NCBI GenBank assembly: GCA_027317185.1
Contig: DAHVFB010000011.1
Coordinates: forward strand, 1 to 52,469
Source of the DNA: Deltaproteobacteria bacterium
GTDB taxonomy: Bacteria > Desulfobacterota > Binatia > Binatales > Binataceae
DNA: 52,469 nt
Reading direction: 5' to 3'
Both the position numbers and the translations under genes were made by a program. Of this stretch, positions 1-8,689 are shown one piece after another. Below the pieces are notes generated by a model. It did no database searches. It had not been told where the DNA came from and saw only the letters and a program-made list of their open reading frames with translations. How positions within the stretch are numbered: the stretch's first letter is position 1; each line of letters begins with the position of its first letter.

Positions 1-348
1 GGCTTTCACCTGATCGCCATCGGTTCCGGTAACCCGCACGTTGGTGACGAAGCGACGGGTGCGGGACCATGGAAACTCGCGATGCGCATGGCGCGACAGC
101 AGCCGATCCACCCGCGCCTGCAGGCGCGTGAAATCGTCGTCGATCAGCCCGAGCACCTCGCCCGCCTGTCCCTGCGGCAGGTCGGTAGCGGGGACCCAAT
201 AGCGCGCGTCGCCGGTGAACAGCGCCAGCCATTCGGTAAGCCGCCATTCATCCAGTAAGCCTGCCTCATTGAAAAAGAACCGCTCGACTTCACGCTCAAG
301 ATCGGCGGGCTTGCTTTTGGCAACCCGCCCGTTGGATTTTGCCGCCAC
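1..348 (-). CDS. Aromatic-ring-hydroxylating dioxygenase beta subunit (3' end cut by window edge)
   Basis: This is the first 116 codons of the small subunit that packs beside the Rieske alpha subunit. The SnoaL/NTF2-like ring-hydroxylating beta family is recognised from the N-terminal stretch EREVERFFFNEAGLLDEW, then TEWLALFTGDARYWVP, an LIDDD segment and HAHREFPWSRTRRFVTNV, in the usual order. The start is GTG at 348, eight bases after the alpha stop, with an AGGGT-like ribosome site inside the end of alpha, so the two genes are translationally linked. The beta subunit has structural and specificity roles and binds no iron. The C-terminal third lies outside the window. Confidence 0.85.
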   Translation of the reverse strand, partial: MAAKSNGRVAKSKPADLEREVERFFFNEAGLLDEWRLTEWLALFTGDARYWVPATDLPQGQAGEVLGLIDDDFTRLQARVDRLLSRHAHREFPWSRTRRFVTNVRVTGTDGDQVKA

Positions 349-356
349 CGTCTACC

Positions 357-1688
357 CTACTTTCCGCCCGCCGCCGCGCCGTGCTCGACGGATCGCGGAT
401 CATCGAACTGGTTTGCGCGCTCATGACCAAGCATCTGTGCATGCCATTGACGCCAGAACGCACGCATCGGCAGCTCGTCCATCACCTCGGGATCGCGATT
501 CATCCCTTTTGAGAAGTCGGACCATTCGACTTCCTGCGAACGGAAGGCATCCTGGCACGATTCGATCGCCTCAAGATCGTCGGGATGAGCGAAGCCGCCG
601 GGACCGAGAAAGCTGACAAAGTTGTTGAGCCGCAGCTCCAGTTGGTCCTTTGATTCATCCTTGGGCGCCAGCGCGTACACCGTCAATCGCACCGCATCGG
701 GCCCCACCGGCTCGAAATAGCGGATGGTGATCGCCATGATGTCGTGAAATACGAAATTCGGATAGATGAGAAAGAGCCGGAACGTATCGCACATCATCTG
801 GGCGCGTTCCGCGCTGAAGCGTTCGAAGATCCGCGCCCGTATACGCGTGATCTCGGGTTTTGCCGCATCACCGAACATCGGATGCCAGTGGGCGATCGGA
901 CGCGCCAGCCCGCCCGGCGCCGATTCGCTGGTGCCGTGCCCGTTGCGTAGCGATCGCCCGTGACCGCCCGCGCGCATCGCGGAGGCATTGGTCTCGGCCT
1001 CGTAGTCGAGTCCTTTGAACTTCGCCATGTAGCTAAAATAGGTCGTGTGCAACGGCGGCGCGTGGTAGGTGTCGAGGCTGTTGGTCGCCATCAGCTTCCA
1101 GTTCGCCCGCACGGTATACAACTGGGTGCCGGCCACCACCCGCATGCCAGCTTCCGACTGATCGAGAATCAAATCGATATAATCTTTGGCGCCCGCCAGA
1201 TAATCGGGCAGCGGCTCGATCGCCGGGTTGAAGCTGACGAAATACAGTCCGCGGTAATTATCCACCCGTGGCGGCGATTTGAGCGCCAGTTCGGGGCGAT
1301 TGAAGTCCTGCGGGTAGCCGCCGGCGTCAGGTATCGCGATCAGTTGCCCAACGTTGTTGAAAGTCCAGGCGTGATAAAAACATTGGAAGCTGGCCGCGTT
1401 GCCCTGATCGAGACGGCAGACCTTCGCGCCCCAATGCGTGCAGGTGTTGTGAAACACGCGCACCACGCCGTCTTTACCGCGGATGAAGATCAGCGGACGG
1501 CCGCCAACCTCGCGGCGGCGGTAATCGCCAGGATTCTCGATCTCCGATTCATGGCCGATATACAGCCAGTTGCGATCGAAGATTCGTTCGCGCTCGAGAG
1601 CGAAAATCTCCGGCGAAGTCATCACCGAGCGATGCACCCGGAAAATCCGGCGCTCCGGATCTTCAATCACCAGGTCTTCGATATTCAT
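357..1688 (-). CDS. Rieske aromatic-ring-hydroxylating dioxygenase, alpha subunit
   Basis: This is the catalytic subunit of a Rieske non-haem iron oxygenase that would dihydroxylate an aromatic ring using electrons from a ferredoxin/reductase. The Rieske [2Fe-2S] ligands are visible as C83-T-H85 and C103-F-Y-H106. The mononuclear iron site shows as D206-x2-H209-x4-H214, with the likely third ligand Asp370/371 just before EAIESCQ. Length (443 aa) is normal. ATG at 1688 is preferred over an in-frame TTG six bases upstream because GGAG sits six bases before it. The substrate cannot be read from sequence. No dedicated reductase or ferredoxin lies beside it; a ferredoxin/flavin-reductase pair lies at 17270-18565. 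Confidence 0.93.
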   Translation of the reverse strand: MNIEDLVIEDPERRIFRVHRSVMTSPEIFALERERIFDRNWLYIGHESEIENPGDYRRREVGGRPLIFIRGKDGVVRVFHNTCTHWGAKVCRLDQGNAASFQCFYHAWTFNNVGQLIAIPDAGGYPQDFNRPELALKSPPRVDNYRGLYFVSFNPAIEPLPDYLAGAKDYIDLILDQSEAGMRVVAGTQLYTVRANWKLMATNSLDTYHAPPLHTTYFSYMAKFKGLDYEAETNASAMRAGGHGRSLRNGHGTSESAPGGLARPIAHWHPMFGDAAKPEITRIRARIFERFSAERAQMMCDTFRLFLIYPNFVFHDIMAITIRYFEPVGPDAVRLTVYALAPKDESKDQLELRLNNFVSFLGPGGFAHPDDLEAIESCQDAFRSQEVEWSDFSKGMNRDPEVMDELPMRAFWRQWHAQMLGHERANQFDDPRSVEHGAAAGGK

Positions 1689-1750
1689 GATCAACTCCGC
1701 GGCGTTCCTCGTTGGTTTTCCAACCGGTGCAACCTATCGCGCTAACATCT

Positions 1751-1771
1751 ATCGTCAGGCATATCGTCAGG
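1751..1771. promoter_or_regulatory. Directly repeated ATCGTCAGG in a divergent promoter region
   Basis: The nonamer ATCGTCAGG occurs at 1751-1759 and again at 1763-1771, a 12-base period, between the divergently oriented Rieske alpha gene and the DOPA-dioxygenase-family gene. A spacing close to one helical turn is typical of tandem operator half-sites. This is a candidate regulator-binding site only; no regulator gene is adjacent in this window. Confidence 0.3.
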
Positions 1772-1855
1772 TAAAACAAGTTAGATGAAACCGCGGGCGC
1801 TTACGATCGCGGACCGCCGCGCGCTATCATCGAGCGGCAAGCGAGGTAAGTATCG

Positions 1856-2218
1856 ATGGACCCGACCGATTCCGCAATCGATAGCGGGAAAATCTCCGGC
1901 TATCACGCGCATATCTACTATGACGAACACAGCCGCGCCAACGCCGCCTGGCTGCGCGAGCAAATCGAAAAGCGCTTCACGGTCGTGATGGGCCGCTGGC
2001 GCGAGGAGCCGGTCGGACCGCATCCGCAATCGATGTACCAGGTGGCCTTCGCAACCGCCGAGTTCGCCCGCATCGTGCCGTGGCTGATGATGAACCGGCG
2101 CGGCCTGCCAATCCTGGTCCATCCCGAGACCGGCGACAATTACGAAGACCACGCGATCAATTCACTGTGGCTCGGCGATAAGTTGACGCTGCGCCTGGAC
2201 TTCTTCCGGCACCAGTAA
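1856..2218 (+). CDS. DOPA 4,5-dioxygenase family protein
   Basis: A 120-residue single-domain protein of the DOPA 4,5-dioxygenase family, whose members cleave catechol rings extradiol to the carbonyl-bearing side. Family landmarks are YHAHIYYD near residue 16, GPHPQSMYQ near 54 and LVHPETGD with a following DH near 87-99, then SLWLG. The conserved histidines H17, H19, H56, H89 and H99 are candidate metal ligands. The start is supported by AGGTAAG upstream. It is divergent from the Rieske dioxygenase and convergent with the hydroxyanthranilate dioxygenase, so it probably cleaves a catechol made in the same pathway. The substrate is unknown. Confidence 0.85.
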   Translation: MDPTDSAIDSGKISGYHAHIYYDEHSRANAAWLREQIEKRFTVVMGRWREEPVGPHPQSMYQVAFATAEFARIVPWLMMNRRGLPILVHPETGDNYEDHAINSLWLGDKLTLRLDFFRHQ

Positions 2219-2227
2219 ACTTTCCGC

Positions 2228-2743
2228 TCACGCACCAGGAACCGGCATGATCGTGCGGCAATGCCCGCAGGTGCGCGCCGCTTCGTCCGCGTAAAATTTT
2301 TCGAGCTTGCTTCCGAACAATGCGAAATCGGAGAAATGAAACCGATCTTCGTACAAGTTCTCGCGGCAATTGTCGCAGTACCAGACCAGCCCATCGAGCT
2401 CATCTTCGCGGCGCGGGCGCTCGATCACCAGGCCGAGCGTAGCCGGTGGACGCTGCGGCGAATGCGGCACAAACGGCGGCAGCAGAAAGATCTCGCCCTC
2501 GCGAATTGGAACCTCGCGATGCTTTCCGTCCTCGACCACGCGTAGCGTTATCGCGCCCTCGATCTGATAAAAAAATTCCGCGCCGGGGTCGATATGATAA
2601 TCGGTGCGCGCGTTGGGCCCACCGATGATGTTGACGAAGAAACCCGCCTCGTCGTCCCAGACCTGCCGGTTGCCGACCGGCGGTTTGAGCAGATGGCGAT
2701 GCTCCTCGATCCATTGTTTAAGATTGATCGCTGCAAGGCTCAT
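2228..2743 (-). CDS. nbaC: 3-hydroxyanthranilate 3,4-dioxygenase
   Basis: Cupin-fold extradiol dioxygenase that opens 3-hydroxyanthranilate to 2-amino-3-carboxymuconate semialdehyde. Catalytic iron ligands H50, E56 and H94 are present, as are the substrate-binding residues R46, R98 and E108. The C-terminal rubredoxin-like iron site of bacterial enzymes is intact (C123-x2-C126 and C159-x2-C162). Length 171 aa is typical. AAAGGAG precedes the ATG. The product can feed quinolinate/NAD synthesis or 2-nitrobenzoate/tryptophan-type catabolism. Neither the semialdehyde decarboxylase nor a kynurenine-pathway gene is in this window, so which route applies is open. Confidence 0.95.
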   Translation of the reverse strand: MSLAAINLKQWIEEHRHLLKPPVGNRQVWDDEAGFFVNIIGGPNARTDYHIDPGAEFFYQIEGAITLRVVEDGKHREVPIREGEIFLLPPFVPHSPQRPPATLGLVIERPRREDELDGLVWYCDNCRENLYEDRFHFSDFALFGSKLEKFYADEAARTCGHCRTIMPVPGA

Positions 2744-2879
2744 CGGCGCGCTCCTTTCATTACCCGTGCGTGATGCTCACTGAATCTCTCTAATAGTACA
2801 AACCTTTAGCCTCGCGATAGCGCTGCGCGCGCCGGTTTTCATTGATTGCAGCGGAGCCTGAGGTACACTGACGGCTAGA

Positions 2880-4523
2880 ATGGCACTCCAGTCAACCATG
2901 ATGAATTATGCGCTCACGCCGGTCCATTTTCTGGAACGCGCGGGACGCTATTTTCCCAAGGTCGAGATTGTTTCGCTCCTGCCCGATCGCACGCTTCATC
3001 GCACCACCTATGGTGAGTTCCACCGGCGCGCGCGATCGCTGGCGGCCGGGTTGCAGGCGGCCGGCCTGCGCCGGGGCGATCGGGTGGCCACCTTGATGTG
3101 GAATCATTACGCGCACCTCGAAGCCTACCTTGGGATTCCGGCCGCGGGCGGGGTGATTCATCCGCTCAACCTGCGGCTGCATCTCGATGACCTCGCATAC
3201 ATCGCGAATCACGCCGAGGATCGTTTCTTAATCGTCGACGATGCGCTGCTGCCGCTGGCCGAACAGGTGCGTAGCAGAGTCAAATTCGATCGGGTGTTCG
3301 TCGCGCCGCTGTCCGGCGCTTCGGTTCCATCAGGCTACGAAGATTACGAGGCGATGCTCAAGGCGGCGCCGGCCGATTTCAGCTATCCGGATTTCGACGA
3401 GAACGAACCGCTGGGAATGTGCTACACCTCGGGCACCACGGGACGGCCGCGGGGCGTGGTCTACTCGCATCGCTCGACCACGATTCATACCTACAACATC
3501 ACGCTGCTCGGCGGGATGACGATTACCAATCGCGACGTGGTCTGCGCCTGCGTGCCGATGTTCCACGTCAACGCGTGGGGGATGCCATACGCCTGCACCA
3601 TGATCGGCGCGAAGCAGGTGTTCCTCGGACCCCATCTTGACCCGGTGACCGTGCTGGACACTTTCGAACGTGAGCAGGTCACCTGCTCGGCCGGAGTCCC
3701 AACCGTATGGCTTGGGGTGCTGGATCTGCTCGATCGGGAGCCGGGACGCTGGAAACTACAGCCGGAATTGCGGCTGGTGATCGGCGGCTCGGCCGCGCCC
3801 GAAGCGATGATCCGCGGTTTCGATCGTCACGGCATCAATGTGATTCACGCCTGGGGCATGACCGAGACCTCGCCGACCTGCACCTTCGCGGTGCTCAAGC
3901 GTGGCATGGAAAAGCTGCCCGAAGATGAGCAGTACGCTTATCGTTCGAAGCAGGGAATCCCGCATCCATTCGTGGATCTACGCGTTCGCGGCGCGGACGG
4001 AGAGGTTCCGCCCGACGGCAAGACCATGGGCGAAATCCAGGTTAGCGGGCCTTACGTAACCTCGCGCTACTATGCGATGGAACCAGACCCGGAGAAGTTC
4101 ACGCCCGACGGATGGCTGCGCACCGGCGACGTAGGCGTGGTCGATGACGAGGGTTTCGTAAAGCTGACCGATCGGACCAAAGACCTGATCAAGTCGGGCG
4201 GCGAATGGATCAGTTCGGTGGACCTGGAAAACGAAATCATGGGTCATCCGGCGGTGGCCGAGGCGGCGGTGATCGCGGTGCCCGATCCGAAATGGGACGA
4301 GCGTCCGCTCGCGGTGGTGGTGCTCAAGCCGGGCGCGCAGGCCACTGCCACCGAGATCAATAAATTCCTCGAAGGCAAGTTCGCCAAATGGTGGTTGCCG
4401 GACGGCTACGCATTCATCGATGAGATTCCGCGCACTTCGACCGGCAAGTTTCTGAAATCGGCGCTGCGCGAACGCTTTGCAGTAAGTTACGGCGCCGAGA
4501 GCAGGCGCGGAGGTCAGCGATGA
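2880..4523 (+). CDS. Acyl-CoA synthetase / AMP-dependent ligase
   Basis: ANL-superfamily adenylate-forming enzyme, 547 aa, that activates a carboxylic acid to its CoA thioester. Motifs in order are the P-loop [11 protein letters not shown] (about 182-192), [19 protein letters not shown], the hinge [15 protein letters not shown], and [10 protein letters not shown] with the C-terminal catalytic lysine. It resembles the medium/long-chain and aryl-acid ligases. ATG 2880 has little ribosome site; ATGs at 2898 and 2901 are reasonable alternatives. It overlaps the next gene by ATGA, so both are co-translated. Context suggests an aromatic or alicyclic acid substrate, which is inference. Confidence 0.92.
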   Translation: MALQSTMMNYALTPVHFLERAGRYFPKVEIVSLLPDRTLHRTTYGEFHRRARSLAAGLQAAGLRRGDRVATLMWNHYAHLEAYLGIPAAGGVIHPLNLRLHLDDLAYIANHAEDRFLIVDDALLPLAEQVRSRVKFDRVFVAPLSGASVPSGYEDYEAMLKAAPADFSYPDFDENEPLGMCYTSGTTGRPRGVVYSHRSTTIHTYNITLLGGMTITNRDVVCACVPMFHVNAWGMPYACTMIGAKQVFLGPHLDPVTVLDTFEREQVTCSAGVPTVWLGVLDLLDREPGRWKLQPELRLVIGGSAAPEAMIRGFDRHGINVIHAWGMTETSPTCTFAVLKRGMEKLPEDEQYAYRSKQGIPHPFVDLRVRGADGEVPPDGKTMGEIQVSGPYVTSRYYAMEPDPEKFTPDGWLRTGDVGVVDDEGFVKLTDRTKDLIKSGGEWISSVDLENEIMGHPAVAEAAVIAVPDPKWDERPLAVVVLKPGAQATATEINKFLEGKFAKWWLPDGYAFIDEIPRTSTGKFLKSALRERFAVSYGAESRRGGQR

Positions 4524-5596
4524 GCCGAATCGATAAGCAACTGATGCTGGTTGGGAGCATCCCGCTCGAAACTGTTGAAGAGGTTTTCCGGACCTGTAGC
4601 GACGCAATCGGCAATGAAGTCTTCTGTCTGCCCGACGGCGAAGTTGGCGATCGCCTGTGGTGGACCAATTACCAGTGCTACCGGGTATTTCACGGCCATC
4701 CGGATTTCGAGACCGTGCAGCGGCCCGATCCGGTAAATGGAGTCGAGAACTGGAAGCCGCGCGGCTATGTCGATCAATGGCAGTTCCGCGTCAAGCCTGG
4801 CCTCAAAGAGGTTCACTTCGGCGATCCGGGATGGCGCCTCGGCTATACCCGCGAAGCGATCAACTCCTATTTCATTTTCAAACATCTGCGCGAAGCCGGA
4901 GTGATTCCGCGCGACGTTCGTTTCCAGGTTTGTATCCCACTCACCGGCAGCATCGTCGAGCATTACTTCCGCAATCCGGCGGATTACCCGATCGTGAAGC
5001 CGGCTTACGAGCAGGCGCTGCGCGAGGAAATCGCGAAGATATGCGAGAAAATTCCGCCACGCGACCTGGTGATCCAATGGGATGCGTGCTCGGAAATCCT
5101 CGACCTCGAAGGCTTTTACGATTGGACTCCAAAGGACGACAAATTTGAGCGGCTGATCTCGGCCTGCGAACGGGTCACACCGGGTATCCCGGACGACGCG
5201 ATGGTCGGCTACCACTTCTGTTACGGCACCCTTGGCGGCTGGCCGATTGTGAAGATGAAAGACCTGGATCTTTGCACCAGGTTGGCGAACTCGGCAGTCG
5301 CCCGTTCAGGCCGCCGGGTAGATTTTGTCCACCTGCCGGTGCCGCACGATCGCACGGACGACGCTTTTTACGCACCGCTGAAAAAGCTGGACATCGGTGA
5401 TACGAAGCTGTTTCTCGGCCTGATTCACGCCGATTCAATCGACGACTTCAAACAGCGTCTCGCCGCCGCGCGCAAGTTCGCTGACGGCTTTGGGCTTGCC
5501 TCGGTGTGTGGCTATGGACGACGGCCAACTGCCGAACTGCGCCCGGCGCTGGAAACGCATCGGCGCGCCATGGAGGCGATGCGCGCGAGCGGCTAA
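4520..5596 (+). CDS. UROD/MetE-like TIM-barrel protein of unknown function
   Basis: A 358-residue protein of the uroporphyrinogen decarboxylase / cobalamin-independent methionine synthase superfamily in general shape. Supporting stretches are FCLPDGEVGDR near the N-terminus, VIQWDACSEILDLEG in the centre, GYHFCYGTLGGWP, and LFLGLIHADSIDDF followed by a GCGYGRRP-like end (VCGYGRRP). A zinc site of the MetE type (His-x-Cys with a distant Cys) may be represented by H-F-C in GYHFCYG, but this is not certain. It is coupled to the acyl-CoA synthetase by ATGA. The exact reaction is not known; a C1-transfer (demethylation) or decarboxylation role in aromatic catabolism is only inference. Confidence 0.7.
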   Translation: MSRIDKQLMLVGSIPLETVEEVFRTCSDAIGNEVFCLPDGEVGDRLWWTNYQCYRVFHGHPDFETVQRPDPVNGVENWKPRGYVDQWQFRVKPGLKEVHFGDPGWRLGYTREAINSYFIFKHLREAGVIPRDVRFQVCIPLTGSIVEHYFRNPADYPIVKPAYEQALREEIAKICEKIPPRDLVIQWDACSEILDLEGFYDWTPKDDKFERLISACERVTPGIPDDAMVGYHFCYGTLGGWPIVKMKDLDLCTRLANSAVARSGRRVDFVHLPVPHDRTDDAFYAPLKKLDIGDTKLFLGLIHADSIDDFKQRLAAARKFADGFGLASVCGYGRRPTAELRPALETHRRAMEAMRASG

Positions 5597-5625
5597 CGGT
5601 GAATGGCCGTACTGCGCACGGCAGA

Positions 5626-6945
5626 TCAATCGGGATCGGGAGAGAGCTCTTCGAGGGTCTTGCCGCGAGTCTCGGGCGCCAAAGTGACAACCAGAATCGC
5701 GCCGAGGATTGGGCCGGCCCCAAACAGCGCGGCGGCATTGCCCAGGCCACCCATCGGACCCGATAAAATTCCGGCCAGCAACGGGGCGAAAGTCCATCCG
5801 AGCTGTCCCAGCACCTGTACGCACAGACAATAGCCGGTAGCCCGCGCGCCGGTGGGAAACAATTCAGCCGAAAAGGCCGAGGTTGCGGTGCGCGCCGCCT
5901 GGTAGGAGAACATGGTCGCCATCAGCGCGAACAGCATCGCGTGATGCGTCGAGCTTTGAAACAGAGTGGCTTCGGCGATACCGGCGCCCACGTAAAACAG
6001 AGCTGCCGTGCCGCGGCGTCCGATCCGATCCATCAGATAGCCGCATAGGGCCGTTCCGATCGTCGCCATGAGGTACGCGGCCACTATCGCGAAGCCGATC
6101 TGGCCGGAACTCCAGTGATGATCGCGTTTGGCATAGAGACTGAAGAAGGTGATCGTGGGACCGCCGGCCAAGCCTACGCTGTTCCACAGCAAGGCGATCA
6201 GGATTAGGCGTCCGCGGTAGGGTTTGCTGAGCGGGGTCACGCAGTTATGCAGATATTGCCTGAAACCCGCCGCCTGTATTTTGCCGGCCGCGCGCGCCAC
6301 CCGCAGCGCCTGGAAGCGCGCAGTCTCGCGCAGACCGCGGCGTAACAGAGCGACCAGCAGCATTGGCAGGATGCCGAGAAAGTACATCCCGCGCCATCCC
6401 CAATGCGACGGCGCTACTACTCCGTAAAGCAGGCCGGCCGCCGCCACTCCAAGGAACGCGACCATGTGCAGGATTGCGATACCGCGCCCGCGCAGGTCAT
6501 CGGGGAATTCTTCGGAAACCATCGTGATTGCGACGCCGAACTCCGCAGCCAGAAAAATCTGCGCGGAAGCCTGAAATAAAGTGAAGCTCCCGACGCCCTT
6601 CGACAGCGCCGTCATCAGCGTGAAGAACGCGTAGCAGAGCACGGTGTAGGAAATGACCGTCTTGCGGCCATAGCGATCGGCAAGACTGACGACAAAAAAC
6701 GAAAGTATCCCACCGAACCGGACCACCGCGGCCATCGCTCCCACGGCCGTATCGGTCATGTGGAAAGTGCGCGCGATATCGGGCGTACATAGATGAAAAA
6801 TGGTGATGTCGTAGCCCTCGAAGATCGTGGCCGACATCAGCATCGCGACCATGGCCCATAAATATCGGCGCGAGGGCAGTGTCCACGTCAGCTCGGCGCT
6901 TACATTTTCATTCAGGGCGATAGTGGAACGGCCGGTATCCATCAT
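5626..6945 (-). CDS. MFS transporter, aromatic-acid/sugar-porter type
   Basis: A 439-residue major-facilitator permease with about twelve hydrophobic segments. FEGYDITIF in the first helix resembles the GYD motif of aromatic acid:H+ symporters, the helix 2-3 loop carries ADRYGRK, and the C-terminus carries the PETRGKTLEEL signature. It faces the acyl-CoA synthetase/UROD-like pair, converging on them, so it probably imports the compound degraded by this cluster. Substrate assignment rests on family and context. Two adjacent ATGs (6945, 6942) begin the gene; no clear ribosome site separates them. Confidence 0.88.
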   Translation of the reverse strand: MMDTGRSTIALNENVSAELTWTLPSRRYLWAMVAMLMSATIFEGYDITIFHLCTPDIARTFHMTDTAVGAMAAVVRFGGILSFFVVSLADRYGRKTVISYTVLCYAFFTLMTALSKGVGSFTLFQASAQIFLAAEFGVAITMVSEEFPDDLRGRGIAILHMVAFLGVAAAGLLYGVVAPSHWGWRGMYFLGILPMLLVALLRRGLRETARFQALRVARAAGKIQAAGFRQYLHNCVTPLSKPYRGRLILIALLWNSVGLAGGPTITFFSLYAKRDHHWSSGQIGFAIVAAYLMATIGTALCGYLMDRIGRRGTAALFYVGAGIAEATLFQSSTHHAMLFALMATMFSYQAARTATSAFSAELFPTGARATGYCLCVQVLGQLGWTFAPLLAGILSGPMGGLGNAAALFGAGPILGAILVVTLAPETRGKTLEELSPDPD

Positions 6946-7080
6946 GATGCGCTGGCAGTGCCGCTACAGGACTTCAGCCGTGCGCTGGCGCGGCAAGCCC
7001 CACGGCTACCTCGGAGTATCAAGCATATGCCAGACGCGGCGATTCGGCGTGCGATTCTCAGCACGTTTGATTTCGCTGAC

Positions 7081-7575
7081 TCAATTGCCGTCGCCTTTGA
7101 GGGTGGCGAGTTGCGGGCTGTTCTCCCCATTATCGGTGATCGCCAGCGTGCCGGTTTGCGGACCCGCAGTGGTGGGCGCGAAACTGACGCCGATTTGGCA
7201 ATGTGCGCCGACCGTCAGCGTATGGCCCGCACAGTTGGTGTCCGCCTGATCGATCATGAACGGCGGCCCCGAAGCCTCCACCTGGGTGATGATAGCGACC
7301 CCATCGTTGGTCGGCGGATTGGTCAGCGTGAAAACATGAATATGACTCGAGCTGCCGGATTTTTGCCTGCCGAATGACAGATCATCCGGAATAAGCGTGA
7401 GTGGGCCGACGGTTGGCGGCGGTGGCGGCGGTTGCAGCTTGTCCCATACGCTGCACCCGGTGAGCATCAGTGCAAACGCGAGCATGAGCAACGGCAGTGA
7501 TGAGCGCCACGGCGAAAAGTTTCGCAAGCTTGGGTGAAATTCACGCATCGGGAGAACCGGTTCTTTCATTTCCAT
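7081..7575 (-). CDS. Lipoprotein with HYDIN/ASPM-type beta-sandwich domain
   Basis: A 164-residue exported protein. A basic N-terminus and hydrophobic core end in the lipobox LMLTGC (Cys41), followed by a proline-rich linker (six prolines in a row) and one immunoglobulin-like domain of the HYDIN/choice-of-anchor-D type. That domain is recognised by LSFGRQKSGSSS, CQIGVSFAPTTAGPQTGTL and DNGENSPQ..LKGDG. Such domains occur singly or in arrays in cell-surface proteins. No function can be stated beyond a likely outer-envelope lipoprotein. It lies 40 bases downstream of the pseudoprotease gene on the same strand and may share its transcript. Confidence 0.75.
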   Translation of the reverse strand: MEMKEPVLPMREFHPSLRNFSPWRSSLPLLMLAFALMLTGCSVWDKLQPPPPPPTVGPLTLIPDDLSFGRQKSGSSSHIHVFTLTNPPTNDGVAIITQVEASGPPFMIDQADTNCAGHTLTVGAHCQIGVSFAPTTAGPQTGTLAITDNGENSPQLATLKGDGN

Positions 7576-7615
7576 TGCAAGGGAGTCAATCGCAAACGAA
7601 GGCGCACGCCATGGC

Positions 7616-8542
7616 TCAGCGCAGATAATCTTCGACCTGAATTGCAGGGACCGCTATCTGCTGTACCTGATTGTTGCGCAGAATTTTAAGATTGACGATC
7701 TCGCCGGGGCGATGACTGTTGACCGCATCGTATAACGCCCGCCTCTCCGTTATGTCCCGGCCATCGACCATCAGTACCACGTCACCCTGCTTGAGGCCGG
7801 CCTTTTCTGACGGACTGCCGGGCATCACGCCGGCGATAATCACATGCTCCTGAAGTGTGTATGAGAGCAGTCCGAGCCACATGCGGGGCGCAATGCTGAT
7901 ACGGCGTCCATGCCGCACCAATTCATCGCATGCGCCGGTGAACAACTCGCCGGGTATCCCCAGAATTGGCCGGCCAATTTCGGCGAAATTCAGGTACGAG
8001 ATACCGAACACCTGCCCGCTCGCACTGCAGATTGGGCCGCCGTTTAATCCGATGTTAAGGGCCGAAGCCGTCATGCAGATAGATCGTTCAAGAAAAAATT
8101 CCCAAACCGCGTCGAACGATCCCAGATAGGTGATGATCCCACAATCGGCGCAGCGCTTGTCTTCGCCTAGACTGGCGACAATGAAAGCTTCCTGCCCCAA
8201 CGTCACGCCAGTGGAGGACACCACTTCAAGATACGGGAATGCGCCGCCATTGATCTTAATCAGCGCCAGTCCGGTGGCATAATCCTGCCCAATGATACGC
8301 GCTTCCTGTTGCTCACCATCCGCGAGGGTTACGACGATGCGCCGCGCGCCCATCACCATGTAGTACACGGTCAGGATTAGACCGTCGGCGCTGACGATAG
8401 TACCGGTGCCGCAGCGATCGGTGCCAAGCCCGATCGCGTTGGAGATGTGCGCCGCGGGAACCTGCGTATGCACGGACACGGTGGCCCGCGATACCTTCGC
8501 CAGCAATGTTAGTTTTGCATTCACCGCGCGCCGCCGGATCAA
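7616..8542 (-). CDS. Trypsin-PDZ (DegP/HtrA-like) pseudoprotease
   Basis: The fold is that of S1C serine proteases: GTGTIVSADGLILT, then a trypsin barrel, then a PDZ domain (VIIAGVMPGSPSEKAGLKQGDVVL) with a short C-terminal tail. All three catalytic residues are changed. The His of LTNxHV is Tyr in ILTVYYMVMGA, the Asp of DLALIKI is Gly in TGLALIKI, and the Ser of GNSGGPL is Asn in GLNGGPI. The reading frame is intact over 308 codons, so it is a maintained non-catalytic relative rather than decay. The start is uncertain: TTG at 8542 is used here, with GTG at 8524 as the alternative. No signal peptide is visible. A protein-binding role is inferred. Confidence 0.82.
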   Translation of the reverse strand: MIRRRAVNAKLTLLAKVSRATVSVHTQVPAAHISNAIGLGTDRCGTGTIVSADGLILTVYYMVMGARRIVVTLADGEQQEARIIGQDYATGLALIKINGGAFPYLEVVSSTGVTLGQEAFIVASLGEDKRCADCGIITYLGSFDAVWEFFLERSICMTASALNIGLNGGPICSASGQVFGISYLNFAEIGRPILGIPGELFTGACDELVRHGRRISIAPRMWLGLLSYTLQEHVIIAGVMPGSPSEKAGLKQGDVVLMVDGRDITERRALYDAVNSHRPGEIVNLKILRNNQVQQIAVPAIQVEDYLR

Positions 8543-8568
8543 GCCTAGGGCAGGCCCAGCTTAACATT

Positions 8569-8608
8569 CAAGGGCACCGGTCCGCCGGCAAGGGCGCCGG
8601 TCCGCCGG
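8569..8608. repeat. Two tandem 20-base copies in the 5' region of the pseudoprotease gene
   Basis: The 20-mer at 8569-8588 (CAAGGGCACCGGTCCGCCGG) is repeated at 8589-8608 with one change. The repeat lies 27 bases upstream of the pseudoprotease start. It looks like a local slip duplication. Confidence 0.7.
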
Positions 8609-8689
8609 GATGATCACCCGTAAGATGCTCACCGTTGGAAAAAGACCGCATCGCCAGCCGCGACGCGGTCAGTCCAAGGATTCAAAAGA

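Noticed and set aside
960-1745. Long open frame antisense to the Rieske alpha gene
   Set aside because: Codon bias shadow of the real gene; no domain.
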